Shown in pieces: positions 34,904 to 43,131 of a stretch of DNA of 64,000 bases. A program made the position numbers and the translations under genes. The stretch's first letter is position 1. Each line of letters starts with the position of its first letter. The notes beneath the pieces are model-generated. The model saw nothing but the letters and a program-made list of their open reading frames with translations, had not been told where the DNA came from and searched no databases. This DNA is from Arthrobacter sp. Y-9 (GTDB taxonomy: Bacteria; Actinomycetota; Actinomycetes; Actinomycetales; Micrococcaceae), in NCBI RefSeq assembly GCF_029690065.1, contig NZ_CP121463.1, positions 310,001 through 374,000 on the forward strand, given 5' to 3'.

Positions 34904-36952
34904 TCAGACGGCGACGGCCTCCTGAGCCTGACGGACCTCGGCCTTGCGGGCCGCGGCCCCCTTCAGGCCCACCACCGCGAAGCCGGTGATGACGGCGCCG
35001 ATGGCGATCGACACGATCCAGAGGAGGAAGTTGTCGAAGGCGAAGAAGACGAACACGCCGCCGTGCGGTGCGCGGGAGCCGGCCGCGAAGGCCATGGAGA
35101 GAGCACCCGTGACGGCGCCGCCCAGCATCGAGGCCGGGATGACGCGCAGCGGGTCGGCCGCGGCGAACGGGATGGCGCCTTCGGAGATGAAGGACGCGCC
35201 CAGGAGCCAGGCGGCCTTGCCGTTCTCATGCTCGGCGGCGGTGAACAGCTTCGGCCGGAGCACCGTGGCCAGGGCCATGCCGAGCGGCGGGACCATGCCG
35301 GCGCCCATGACCGCTGCCATGATGAGGAACGGGCCGTGGTTGTCCGCGGTGCCGGCGCTCAGGCCCGCTGCGGCGAAGGAGTAGGCCACCTTATTGACGG
35401 GGCCGCCCAGGTCGAAGCACATCATGAGGCCGAGGACGATGCCGAGCACGATCGCGGCGGCGCCGCTCATGCCGGTCAGCCAGTTGTTCAGCGCGGTGGT
35501 CAGCCAGGCGATGGGGCCGCCGAGGACCACGAACATGAGGCCGGAGGCCACGATCGACGCGACGAGCGGGATGATCACCACGGGCATGAGGCCGCGCAGC
35601 CAGCGCGGGGCGGGCCGCTGGCCGAGCCAGGAGGCCGTGTAGCCGGCCAGCAGACCGCCGACGATGCCGCCGAGGAAGCCGGCGCCCATGAAGCCGGCGA
35701 CGGCGCCGACCACGAAACCGGGGGCGATGCCGGGCCGGTCGGCCAGGGCGTAGGCGATGTAGCCCGCCAGCGCCGGGACCAGGAAGCTCATGGACAGGGC
35801 ACCGATCTTGAACAGCACCGCCCCCAGGTACGCGCCCAGCGGGCCGAGTGCGTGGTCGCCGAACTCGGTCGGCAGGCTGAAGAGGTTGTTCTTGAGCACG
35901 ATCGTGTCGGCGAACTTGGTGATGTCGAAGCCACCGAGCAGGAAGCCGAGCGCGATCAGCAGACCACCACCGGCCACGAACGGGATCATGTAGGAGACGC
36001 CGGTCAGGAGGGCGCGCTTGAGCTTGGCGCCCACGGACTCACCGGCCGTGTCCGCGTCCGAGGAGGACGAGGATCCGGTGGCCCTCACGCGGCGGGCGTT
36101 CGGATCCTTCGCGGCGGCCAGGGCCTCTTCGATCATCTCCTTCGGCTCGTCGATGCCGCGCTTGACCGGGGACTGGATGTACGGCAGGCCGGCGAAGCGG
36201 TCTTTGTCGCGGACGTCGACGTCGACCGCGAAGATGACGGCGTCGGCGTTGGCGATCACGTCGGCCGGCAACGGGGTGGCGCCGGCGGAGCCCTGGGTCT
36301 CCACCTGGACGTCCACGCCCATCTCCTTGCCGGCGGCGGCGAGGGAGTCAGCGGACATGTAGGTGTGGGCGATGCCCGTGGGGCAGGCGGTCACGGCCAC
36401 GATGCGGCGGGGACCCTCGGCTGCGGCCGACGACGGCGCCGCGGCGGCAGCGGCAGCCGGCGCCCCGGCGTCGGCGGTCGGGGCGGCCGGTGCCGCCTTG
36501 GGTGCGTCGGACAGCGCGCCCTCGACGAGCGCGACGATCTCCTCCGGGCTCGCGGCGGCCCGCAGTGCGGCGGTGAAGTCCTTTTTGATGAGCGAACGGG
36601 CGAGCTTGGACAGGAGCTTGAGGTGCTCCTGGTCCGCGCCGGCCGGGGCCGCGATCAGGAAGATGAGGTCCGCGGGGCCGTCCTTGGCGCCGAACGGCAC
36701 CGGGTTGCCCAGGCGCGCCATGGCCAGGGCGGGTTCGGTGACGGCGTCGGTCTTGGCGTGCGGGATGGCGATGCCGCCGGGGATGCCGGTGGGCGTCTTC
36801 TCCTCGCGGGCCTGGGCGGAGGCGAAGAGGCCTTCCGCTTCGGCGCGGCCCAGCGCGGCGACTTTGCCGGAGAGGGTGCGGATGACGTCGGCGGGGGTGG
36901 ATCCCAGGTCCGCGTCGAGGACCACGAGGTCCGGGGTGATCATCTGGCTCAC
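34904..36952 (-). CDS. fruA: PTS fructose-specific transporter, fused IIA-IIB-IIC
   Basis: 682 residues from a GTG inside the GTGA overlap with fruK (AAGGA site upstream). Imports fructose across the membrane and phosphorylates it to fructose 1-phosphate. IIA domain at residues 1-150 with the active His in GGIAIPHAKTD; an Ala-rich linker; IIB at about 185-285 with the active Cys in VAVTACPTGIAHTYMSAD; IIC from about 330 to the end with multiple membrane spans and GGPVNKVAYSF. Order and length are typical of fused fructose permeases. Last gene of the fruR-fruK-fruA operon. Confidence 0.96.
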   Translation of the reverse strand: MSQMITPDLVVLDADLGSTPADVIRTLSGKVAALGRAEAEGLFASAQAREEKTPTGIPGGIAIPHAKTDAVTEPALAMARLGNPVPFGAKDGPADLIFLIAAPAGADQEHLKLLSKLARSLIKKDFTAALRAAASPEEIVALVEGALSDAPKAAPAAPTADAGAPAAAAAAAPSSAAAEGPRRIVAVTACPTGIAHTYMSADSLAAAGKEMGVDVQVETQGSAGATPLPADVIANADAVIFAVDVDVRDKDRFAGLPYIQSPVKRGIDEPKEMIEEALAAAKDPNARRVRATGSSSSSDADTAGESVGAKLKRALLTGVSYMIPFVAGGGLLIALGFLLGGFDITKFADTIVLKNNLFSLPTEFGDHALGPLGAYLGAVLFKIGALSMSFLVPALAGYIAYALADRPGIAPGFVVGAVAGFMGAGFLGGIVGGLLAGYTASWLGQRPAPRWLRGLMPVVIIPLVASIVASGLMFVVLGGPIAWLTTALNNWLTGMSGAAAIVLGIVLGLMMCFDLGGPVNKVAYSFAAAGLSAGTADNHGPFLIMAAVMGAGMVPPLGMALATVLRPKLFTAAEHENGKAAWLLGASFISEGAIPFAAADPLRVIPASMLGGAVTGALSMAFAAGSRAPHGGVFVFFAFDNFLLWIVSIAIGAVITGFAVVGLKGAAARKAEVRQAQEAVAV

Positions 36953-37938
36953 AGGGAGTCCTTTGCTAGGGCCGTGACGGTCACGGCGTCGGGGGTGGTC
37001 TGGTCCAGGCCGGGGACGGTGGAACCGGGGAGGGAGGCGGCTGCGGCACCGTGGGCCACGGCCTGGGTGAGGCACTCGACGGCGGATCCACCGTTCTCGG
37101 CCTGCAGGAGGTAACCGGCCAGCGAGGAGTCTCCCGCGCCGACCGTGCTCACCGCCTGGATGGGCGCGTGGCTCGCGTGCCAGGCGCCGTCGGCGGTGAC
37201 CAGCACCGCGCCTTTCGAGCCGAGCGTCGCGAGCACGGCTCCCACGCCGCGTTCGACGACGGCGGTCGCGGCCCGTGCGGCGAGCACCGGGTCCGCTTCC
37301 AGCTCGTCTCCGCTGTGCTGCTCGCTGAACCCGGCGAGGGCCGCGAGCTCGGCGAGTTCTTCGCCGTTGGGCTTGAGGAGGTCCGGCGCAGCGTCGGCGC
37401 CGGCGTTGATGGCCTCCAGGAGCGGGGTCCCGGAGGAGTCGACGGCGATGCGCGGGGCGTCACTGCCGAGTTCGGTGCGGAGCCAGCGGGTCAGCCGCGC
37501 GTAGTAGTCGGCCGGGAACCCGGGCGGCAGCGAACCGGCCAGGACCACCCAGGAGGCCTCGCGGGATTCGTTGAGCAGGAGCGCCGTGAGGGCGTCCCGC
37601 TGGTCGGCAGTCAGTTCCGGGCCGGGTTCGTTCACCTTGGTCGTGGTGCCGTCCGGCTCGGTCAGCGTGATGTTGCTGCGCAGCGGCGCGCCGATGGGGA
37701 GGGCCTGGTGCGGAATGCCCGTGGAGGCCAGGCCGACGACCACGGGGTCCGTGGGATCGCCGGGCAGGACCGCCACGGTCTTCAGGCCCGACGCTGTGAG
37801 CGCGCGGGAGACGTTGACACCCTTGCCTCCGGCTTCGCTGCGGACGGCCGTGGCCCGCTGGACCTCGCCCCGGGCGAGCGCCCCGGGGAGCTCGACCGTG
37901 CGGTCCAGGCTGGGATTGGCGGTGAGTGTGATGATCAC
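36949..37938 (-). CDS. fruK: 1-phosphofructokinase
   Basis: 329 residues, PfkB family. Phosphorylates fructose 1-phosphate to fructose 1,6-bisphosphate with ATP. The N-terminal TANPSLDRTVEL and GGKGVNVSRAL, and the C-terminal VSTVGAGDSSLAGYL with the catalytic Asp of GAGDS, are diagnostic. The GTG start overlaps the fruR stop (GTGA) and its own stop overlaps the fruA start, so all three genes are translationally coupled. Confidence 0.96.
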   Translation of the reverse strand: MIITLTANPSLDRTVELPGALARGEVQRATAVRSEAGGKGVNVSRALTASGLKTVAVLPGDPTDPVVVGLASTGIPHQALPIGAPLRSNITLTEPDGTTTKVNEPGPELTADQRDALTALLLNESREASWVVLAGSLPPGFPADYYARLTRWLRTELGSDAPRIAVDSSGTPLLEAINAGADAAPDLLKPNGEELAELAALAGFSEQHSGDELEADPVLAARAATAVVERGVGAVLATLGSKGAVLVTADGAWHASHAPIQAVSTVGAGDSSLAGYLLQAENGGSAVECLTQAVAHGAAAASLPGSTVPGLDQTTPDAVTVTALAKDSL

Positions 37939-38717
37939 GCCTGAATCACCTCTGCTTCTGCGGTTGAAAGGGCTTCGGCCAGTTCCGGGGACGGCGTCCC
38001 GTCGGTGACCAGGGTGTCCACGTCCTCCAGGGCGGCGAAGCGGACCAGGGTTTCGGAGTCGAGCTTGCTCGCGTCGGCCAGCACGACCGTGCGCCGGGCG
38101 GCCTGGACGAACGCCGTCTTGACGGCGGCCTCCTCGGGATCCGGGGTGCTCAGGCCGAAGTCGGCATGGATCCCGTTGGTGCCCACGAACGCGATGTCCG
38201 GGCGGACGGTCCGCAGCTCGGCCACGGTTCCGGCGCCGACGGCCGCCTGCGTGACCCCGCGGACCTTGCCGCCGAGGATGTGGAGCGCGACGCCGGGAGT
38301 ATTGGAGAGTGCGGCGGCGATGGGGATCGAGTTGGTGAGGACCAGCAGGGCCGGGGCGTCGGCGTCGCGCTGGGCGATCAGGCCGGCGAGGGCTTCCGTG
38401 GTGGTGCCGGCGTCGAGCACGATGCTGGCGGCCGAGGTGCGGGGGAGGAGGGCGAAGGCGGCCGCCGCGATCCGCTGCTTCTGCTCGGAGTGGGTGGCCA
38501 GACGCTCGGGGACCGAGGTTTCGGCGGTGCTCCCGCGCTCGACCGTCACCGCGCCGCCGTGGACCCGTCGCAGCTCACCCTGCTCTTCGAGAAGCGCGAG
38601 GTCCCGACGGACCGTTTCCGGGGTGATGGTGAAACGCTGCGCCAGTTCAGTGACCGTGACGCGGCCGTGCGCGGTCAGGAGGTCGGCGATGGTGCTGTGC
38701 CGTTCTTCTGCGAACAT
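37935..38717 (-). CDS. fruR: DeoR-family regulator of the fructose operon
   Basis: 260 residues from MFAEERHSTI, with GAAGGAGA upstream; the ORF extension of 14 residues lacks a site. The N-terminal DeoR HTH is RHSTIADLLTAHGRVTVTELAQRFTITPETVRRDLALLEEQG with the RRVHGGAV wing; the C-terminal sugar-phosphate-sensing domain has VLDAGTTTEAL and ADASKLDSETLVRFA. It probably represses the operon and responds to a fructose phosphate. First gene of the operon; its likely operator overlaps the promoter (38775-38809). Confidence 0.92.
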   Translation of the reverse strand: MFAEERHSTIADLLTAHGRVTVTELAQRFTITPETVRRDLALLEEQGELRRVHGGAVTVERGSTAETSVPERLATHSEQKQRIAAAAFALLPRTSAASIVLDAGTTTEALAGLIAQRDADAPALLVLTNSIPIAAALSNTPGVALHILGGKVRGVTQAAVGAGTVAELRTVRPDIAFVGTNGIHADFGLSTPDPEEAAVKTAFVQAARRTVVLADASKLDSETLVRFAALEDVDTLVTDGTPSPELAEALSTAEAEVIQA

Positions 38718-38744
38718 ACCCGTCTCCTTCCGCGTCTTTGAGGT

Positions 38745-38760
38745 TGTGACAGTTGTCACA
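38745..38760. promoter_or_regulatory. CRP/GlxR-type binding site in the fru leader
   Basis: TGTGACAGTTGTCACA matches the TGTGA-N6-TCACA consensus of CRP-family regulators (GlxR in Corynebacterium, Crp in mycobacteria) exactly. It lies between the promoter and the fruR start, 28 nt upstream of the ATG. Confidence 0.7.
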
Positions 38761-38774
38761 GGAATCTTCGATTG

Positions 38775-38809
38775 CTTGACTTTATCTGTGTTTGTTTTTG
38801 GAAGTCAAG
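38775..38809 (-). promoter_or_regulatory. fru operon promoter with overlapping palindrome
   Basis: On the minus strand TTGACT (38803-38808) and TAAAGT (38779-38784) are 18 nt apart, a good sigma-70-type promoter. CTTGACTT (38775-38782) and AAGTCAAG (38802-38809) form an inverted repeat whose arms cover the -10 and -35 boxes. This is the expected place for FruR to block RNA polymerase. Confidence 0.65.
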
Positions 38810-38867
38810 GGGTGGGTGGGAGAAAACGGATACGATCGGGTGGAATCGGGGGGTGAGGGGCTCCCTC

Positions 38868-38944
38868 CCTCGGCAGGGGACCCCTCGGACTACCGCTGCG
38901 TCCTTCCCCGGCCTCGTGCCTCGGCAGGGGACCCCTCGGACTAC
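38868..38944 (+). repeat. Two 26-bp direct repeats upstream of the esterase gene
   Basis: CCTCGGCAGGGGACCCCTCG plus GACTAC occurs at 38868-38893 and again exactly at 38919-38944 (offset 51). The second copy runs directly into TACGCT, the likely -10 box of the esterase gene. Confidence 0.75.
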
Positions 38945-38954
38945 GCTTAGGGCC

Positions 38955-39599
38955 ATGGAGAAGGTCCTGTGGTCCAAGCCGGAATCCGAGCGAGCCGGCA
39001 CGCCGTTGCTGCTGCTGTTCCACGGCTACGGATCCTCGCCGGAACGCATGGAGAAACTGTTCCCTCACCTGCCGCAGGAGTTCACCTGTGCGGCGCCTCA
39101 AGGTGTGATGGAGATCGGCGACCAGCACGGGTGGTTTCTGCTCGATTACTTCCTGACCAACGACTTCTCCCAGGTCATGGCGTCCTGCACCCAGGTGCTC
39201 GCCTGGCTGGACGGGATCAAGGCGCAGCACAGCAGTGTCTCGCTCCTCGGGTTCTCCCAGGGGATGGCGATGGCGAGCAGCCTCCTGAGGCTGCGGCCCG
39301 AGCAGTTCCGTGCCACGGTGGGTCTCTCAGGATTCGTCCTCGACAACGACCTTCTCGCCCTCACAGAGTCCTTCGAGCAGCGGCCGCCCTTCTTCTGGGG
39401 CCGTGACAAGGAGGACCTCGTGATCAACGAGGACGCCACACTCTTCACGGAGGAGTGGCTGGAGGAGAACACGGCGCTGACCTCGCGCAGCTACCCCGGG
39501 CTGGGCCACTACATGGCGGTGCAGGAAATGGTCGACGTGAACGCGTTCCTCAAGTACTACGTGCTCAACTCCGCTGCTCCCGCCGAAGCCGCCTCCTGA
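38955..39599 (+). CDS. Alpha/beta-hydrolase, phospholipase/carboxylesterase type
   Basis: 214 residues from MEKVLWSKP. Alpha/beta-hydrolase fold: LLLFHGYGSSPERM (oxyanion region), nucleophile Ser in LLGFSQGMAMA, Asp candidate in the INEDATLF region and His in YPGLGHYMAV. It resembles the carboxylesterase/phospholipase (YpfH-like) group; substrate unknown. TACGCT lies 7 nt before the ATG with no ribosome site (leaderless type). The gene runs into the 53-bp repeat array, whose first unit begins at the stop codon. Confidence 0.82.
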   Translation: MEKVLWSKPESERAGTPLLLLFHGYGSSPERMEKLFPHLPQEFTCAAPQGVMEIGDQHGWFLLDYFLTNDFSQVMASCTQVLAWLDGIKAQHSSVSLLGFSQGMAMASSLLRLRPEQFRATVGLSGFVLDNDLLALTESFEQRPPFFWGRDKEDLVINEDATLFTEEWLEENTALTSRSYPGLGHYMAVQEMVDVNAFLKYYVLNSAAPAEAAS

Positions 39600-39801
39600 T
39601 CTCGTTCATCGACCGGGCCCCTCGCGGACTAGCGCCCAGTCCGCTCCCCGATCTCGTTCCTCGACCGGGGCCCCTCGCGGACTAGCGCCCAGTCCGCTCC
39701 CCGATCTCGTTCCTCGACCGGGGCCCCTCGCGGACTAGCGCCCAGTCCGCTCCCCGATCTCGTTCCTCGACCGGGGCCCCTCGCGGACTAGGCTTAGGGC
39801 C
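39598..39801 (+). repeat. 53-bp tandem repeat array (about 3.8 copies) upstream of the next gene
   Basis: Copies start at 39598 (52 nt, with two differences), 39650, 39703 and 39756. Copies 2 and 3 are identical, and copy 4 ends in TAGGCTTAGGGCCATGG, the start of the next gene, where the others read TAGCGCCCAG. Each unit contains CCCCTCGCGGACTAG, so the array looks like repeated copies of the promoter-proximal region of the downstream gene. Confidence 0.85.
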
Positions 39802-40722
39802 ATGGCCAAGCGCAAGAAGAACCCCGCCCTGGGAATCGCTCAGAACGCAGCACAGAACGCCATGTTCGACGAACAGGGCAAGCCCCGTTCCGGTGTCCAC
39901 AACGTCCTGCTGAAGGCGGTCGATGTGCAGCGTCCGCTCGTCGTCGGGCACATCTCACGGCTGCGCCGCAAGCACCCGAACGCCTCGCTCGCCGAACTCG
40001 TGGTCCGCCTGGAGCGTCAGTACCTCGCGACCGTCACGACCACCGGTGCGGGCGCCGGCGCCACCGCGGTGATCCCCGGCGTCGGCACCGGGACCGCACT
40101 GGCCGTGTCCGGCGTCGCGACCGCGGCGTTCCTCGAGGCCACCGCGCTCTTCGCCTCCAGCGTCGCCGAGCTCCACGGTGTCCGGGTGACCGACCCCGAA
40201 AAGGCCCGCACCATGGTCATGGCGATCATGCTCGGCGAAGAGGGCACTTCGCTGCTGAGTGCGTTCACCGGCCAGAGCATGGGCCGCGGCGGGGGAGCGA
40301 GCCAGGTCTGGGGCAGCGTCCTCACCAAGAAGACGTCGGCCGCCACCTTCGAACCCGTGAAGGCCGCCATCCAGAAGGCGTTCCTGAAGTCCCTGGTCAA
40401 GAAGCAGGGTGGCGCGTTCTTCGGACGGCTCCTGCCGTTCGGCGTCGGCGCCGTCATGGGCGGCGGCGGCAACCTGCTGATGGGCCGCGCGGTCATCGCG
40501 AACACCCGCGAAGCCTTCGGGGCGCTCCCGCTCGTCGCCCCCTTCGGCGAGCAGCCCGCTCTCCCGGCCGACGACGGCGCCGCGCAGCTCCCGTCGAACG
40601 CGCAGCTCCCGCAGCACGCACCGCTGGAGCTGGACCCGTCGAGCGACGATCGGCAGCTCCCCGGCGCCTCCGGAGTGGACGCGCACGGAACGGACGGGCC
40701 GGACACCGCCACCCCGCGCTGA
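39802..40722 (+). CDS. Unknown protein with a central hydrophobic glycine-rich region
   Basis: 306 residues. I do not recognise the family; the arrangement faintly recalls EcsC-type proteins. It has a basic N-terminus (MAKRKKNPALG), then RRKHPNASLAELVVRLERQY, then Ala/Gly/Val-rich hydrophobic stretches (GAGATAVIPGVGTGTALAV, GVGAVMGGGGNLLMG) that could be membrane-associated helices, and a Pro/Gln/Asp-rich disordered tail. No signal peptide. TAGGCT 7 nt before the ATG and no ribosome site suggest leaderless expression from the last unit of the repeat array. Function unknown. Confidence 0.7.
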   Translation: MAKRKKNPALGIAQNAAQNAMFDEQGKPRSGVHNVLLKAVDVQRPLVVGHISRLRRKHPNASLAELVVRLERQYLATVTTTGAGAGATAVIPGVGTGTALAVSGVATAAFLEATALFASSVAELHGVRVTDPEKARTMVMAIMLGEEGTSLLSAFTGQSMGRGGGASQVWGSVLTKKTSAATFEPVKAAIQKAFLKSLVKKQGGAFFGRLLPFGVGAVMGGGGNLLMGRAVIANTREAFGALPLVAPFGEQPALPADDGAAQLPSNAQLPQHAPLELDPSSDDRQLPGASGVDAHGTDGPDTATPR

Positions 40723-40740
40723 GCCTGGCCCTCCTCAACA

Positions 40741-40764
40741 GGGGTCGGCCCGAGGCCCGACCCC
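40741..40764. terminator. Hairpin between convergent genes
   Basis: 8-bp stem GGGGTCGG/CCGACCCC with an 8-nt loop, between the unknown gene and the DUF445 gene. Confidence 0.6.
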
Positions 40765-40772
40765 GCGCGTCC

Positions 40773-42095
40773 TCAGCCCAGCAGCAGCGTGGCGACGGTG
40801 AAGATGAGCAGGCCGGCCAGTGACCCGACCACGGTGCCGTTGATCCGGATGAACTGCAGGTCGCGGCCCACCTGGAGCTCGATCTTCTGTGAGGTCTCCT
40901 CGGCGTCCCAGCGTTCCACGGTGTCGGTGATGAGCCCGGTGATCTGGTCGCGGTAGTTGGACACCACGTACGCCGCGATGTCGGCCACCCAGGTGTTGAC
41001 CTTGGCCGCCAGCTCGGGGTCGTCCACCAGGCGACGGCCGAAGTCCCGGATCGCGCCAACGAAGCGCTGGTACAGCTCGCTCTGGGGGTCGTCCACGGCT
41101 TCCAGGAGCGCTTTCTTGACGGTCTCCCAGGTGCGGCCGGCGATGTCGCGGACCTGGGGATCGCCCAGGATCTGCGCCTTGATCCCCTCGGCACGCTCGA
41201 TCATCGCCGGATCGTGCTGGAGGTCCTGGGCCAGTTCCTTGAGGTAGGTGTCGATGGCCTGGCGCACCTGGTGATCCGGGTCCGCCTGGATGCCCTTCAC
41301 GAACTTCGCCAGCTCGATGTACACCTTGTCGCCCACCAGCGAGTCCACGAACCCGGGCACCCAGAGCGGGGAGCGGTCGCTGACCAGGCGGTTCACCGTC
41401 TCGTGGTTCCGGCCGACCCAGTCCGCGGCCCGGTCGATCAGCAGGTCCACGAGGTGCCGGTGGTGCCCCTCCTCGAACACCCGCTCGGCGAGCTTGCCGA
41501 CCGGCGGACCCCACGGCGGATCGACGACGTGCTTGCGGACCATTGCTTCGACCACGGCCTGGACGTCGTCATCCCGCAGGACGGTGAAGAGACCGCGGAT
41601 GGCGGCCGCGCCTTCCTTCGCGATGCGGTCGGCGCCGGTCGGACCCGCGGCGGGGGCGCCGTCGTCGTGCGTGCCGGAGAGCCAGCGGCCCAGCGCGCGG
41701 GCCAGATCCGTGGCCGCGAGCTTGGTGCGGATGACGTCCTCGGAGAGGAAGTTGGTGCCGACGAAGTCGCCCAGCGAGGCACCGATCTGGTCCTTCTTGC
41801 GCGGGATGATCGCGGTGTGGGGGATCTTGAGGCCCATCGGATGACGGAAGAGCGCGGTGACGGCGAACCAGTCGGCGAGGGCGCCCACCATCCCGCCTTC
41901 GGCTGCGGCCCGGACATACGCCAGCCACGGATACTGGTGCTGGAGCGCGAAGGAGACCCCGAACACCACGGCCAGGGCGATGAGCAGTGCCAGGGCGATG
42001 CCCTTCATCCGGGCCAGCGCGGCGGCCTTGGCGGCGTCACCCGGTGAGGGCAGCGACCCGCTGTCCTGGGAAATTGGCGCAGTGTTCACGTCCAT
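40773..42095 (-). CDS. DUF445 family membrane protein
   Basis: 440 residues. A membrane helix near residues 30-52 (GIALALLIALAVVFGVSFAL) is followed by the DUF445 signature EGGMVGALADWFAVTALFRHPMG, IPHTAIIPRKKDQIG and NFLSEDVI. A long amphipathic, partly coiled middle follows, then a C-terminal return: IRINGTVVGSLAGLLIF with a second membrane helix. DUF445 proteins are inner-membrane proteins of unknown function. TAGGGT (rc of 42102-42107) lies 6 nt before the ATG although a GGAGG-like stretch also fills this gap, so leadered translation is possible. Divergent from the phosphodiesterase gene. Confidence 0.87.
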   Translation of the reverse strand: MDVNTAPISQDSGSLPSPGDAAKAAALARMKGIALALLIALAVVFGVSFALQHQYPWLAYVRAAAEGGMVGALADWFAVTALFRHPMGLKIPHTAIIPRKKDQIGASLGDFVGTNFLSEDVIRTKLAATDLARALGRWLSGTHDDGAPAAGPTGADRIAKEGAAAIRGLFTVLRDDDVQAVVEAMVRKHVVDPPWGPPVGKLAERVFEEGHHRHLVDLLIDRAADWVGRNHETVNRLVSDRSPLWVPGFVDSLVGDKVYIELAKFVKGIQADPDHQVRQAIDTYLKELAQDLQHDPAMIERAEGIKAQILGDPQVRDIAGRTWETVKKALLEAVDDPQSELYQRFVGAIRDFGRRLVDDPELAAKVNTWVADIAAYVVSNYRDQITGLITDTVERWDAEETSQKIELQVGRDLQFIRINGTVVGSLAGLLIFTVATLLLG

Positions 42096-42145
42096 GCCTC
42101 CACCCTATGCCCCTGCCCTGACACGAATGTGGGTAGCTTTATCCC

Positions 42146-43039
42146 ATGACTCAGAACAGCCGTCCTCTCGTCTACGCTCACCGGGGTGCCAGCGAGCTCT
42201 TCGCCGAGCACACCCGCGCCGCCTACTTGCAGGCGATCGCGGACGGGGCGGACGGTGTCGAGTGCGACGTTCACCTGACCCAGGACGGCCATGTGGTGCT
42301 GCTCCACGACGACGACCTCGACCGCACGTCGAACGGCACCGGGCCCGTGGCTGAGAAGACCCTCGAAGAGCTGCGCGAACTGGACTTCCACTCGTGGAAG
42401 GGCGCCATGATCCCGCAGGAGTTCGGCTCCCCGAGTGAGCAGTTCCTGACCCTGGGCGAGCTCCTGGACATCCTGGCGGGCGCCGGGCGTCGGATCGGGC
42501 TGGCGATCGAGTTCAAGCACCCCTCGCCGTTCGGGTTCCGGCTGGAGGAGAAGACGCTGGAACTGCTCTCGGAGCGCGGCTGGGAGGCGTCGACCGGGCT
42601 GCTCGGGAACATCCGGGTCTCCTTCATGAGCTTCGATCCGCAGGCCACGGACCAGTTGCTGGAGACCCTGCCGGCGGAGGCCGTGTGCCAGCTGGTGGAC
42701 GACGTCGACACGGACGAGGTCAAGGAGGACCTGCAGCTGGGCGGCCTGGCGGCGAGTGCGGTCGCGCTCGTGCTCCGCGCCGCGGTGCAGCGGGCCGAGG
42801 GGATGCTGGACGACGGTGTCGCCGGCATCGCGGGCCCCGGCATCGATTACCTGAAGGCGCATGCCGACCAGGCGCGGCAATGGCTGGCGGACGGTCGCCG
42901 CTTCCGCGTCTGGACGGTGGACGACGACGCCGACGTGGACTACTGCGTGACCTTCGGCATCCAGGAGATCACCACCAACCGCCCGGCCGAGGTGCTGCGG
43001 CGGATCTCCGTGGCGCTGGGCGAGGTCCCGGCGGTCTGA
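42146..43039 (+). CDS. Glycerophosphodiester phosphodiesterase
   Basis: 297 residues, GDPD family. Hydrolyses glycerophosphodiesters to sn-glycerol 3-phosphate and an alcohol; metal-dependent. Visible: YAHRGASELFAEHT (catalytic His-Arg), DGVECDVHLTQDGHVVLLHDDDLDRTSNG (metal Glu/Asp and second catalytic His), LAIEFKH and the C-terminal RRFRVWTVDDDADVDYC with ITTNRP. No signal peptide, so cytoplasmic. TAGCTT (42134-42139) is 6 nt before the ATG (leaderless type). Similar in form to UgpQ/GlpQ, but no transporter is adjacent. Confidence 0.92.
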   Translation: MTQNSRPLVYAHRGASELFAEHTRAAYLQAIADGADGVECDVHLTQDGHVVLLHDDDLDRTSNGTGPVAEKTLEELRELDFHSWKGAMIPQEFGSPSEQFLTLGELLDILAGAGRRIGLAIEFKHPSPFGFRLEEKTLELLSERGWEASTGLLGNIRVSFMSFDPQATDQLLETLPAEAVCQLVDDVDTDEVKEDLQLGGLAASAVALVLRAAVQRAEGMLDDGVAGIAGPGIDYLKAHADQARQWLADGRRFRVWTVDDDADVDYCVTFGIQEITTNRPAEVLRRISVALGEVPAV

Positions 43040-43131
43040 GGGGGGGTTCGGGCCGCAGCTCGGAGCACTCAGCCTTTTCGGCGCGTCGTGTCACGGGGGT
43101 GGAAGAATGCTGGAGCGGAAGGACAGACGCA

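Noticed and set aside
39598-39801. CRISPR array
   Set aside because: The 53-bp units are contiguous with no unique spacers, and there are no cas genes; it is a plain tandem repeat.
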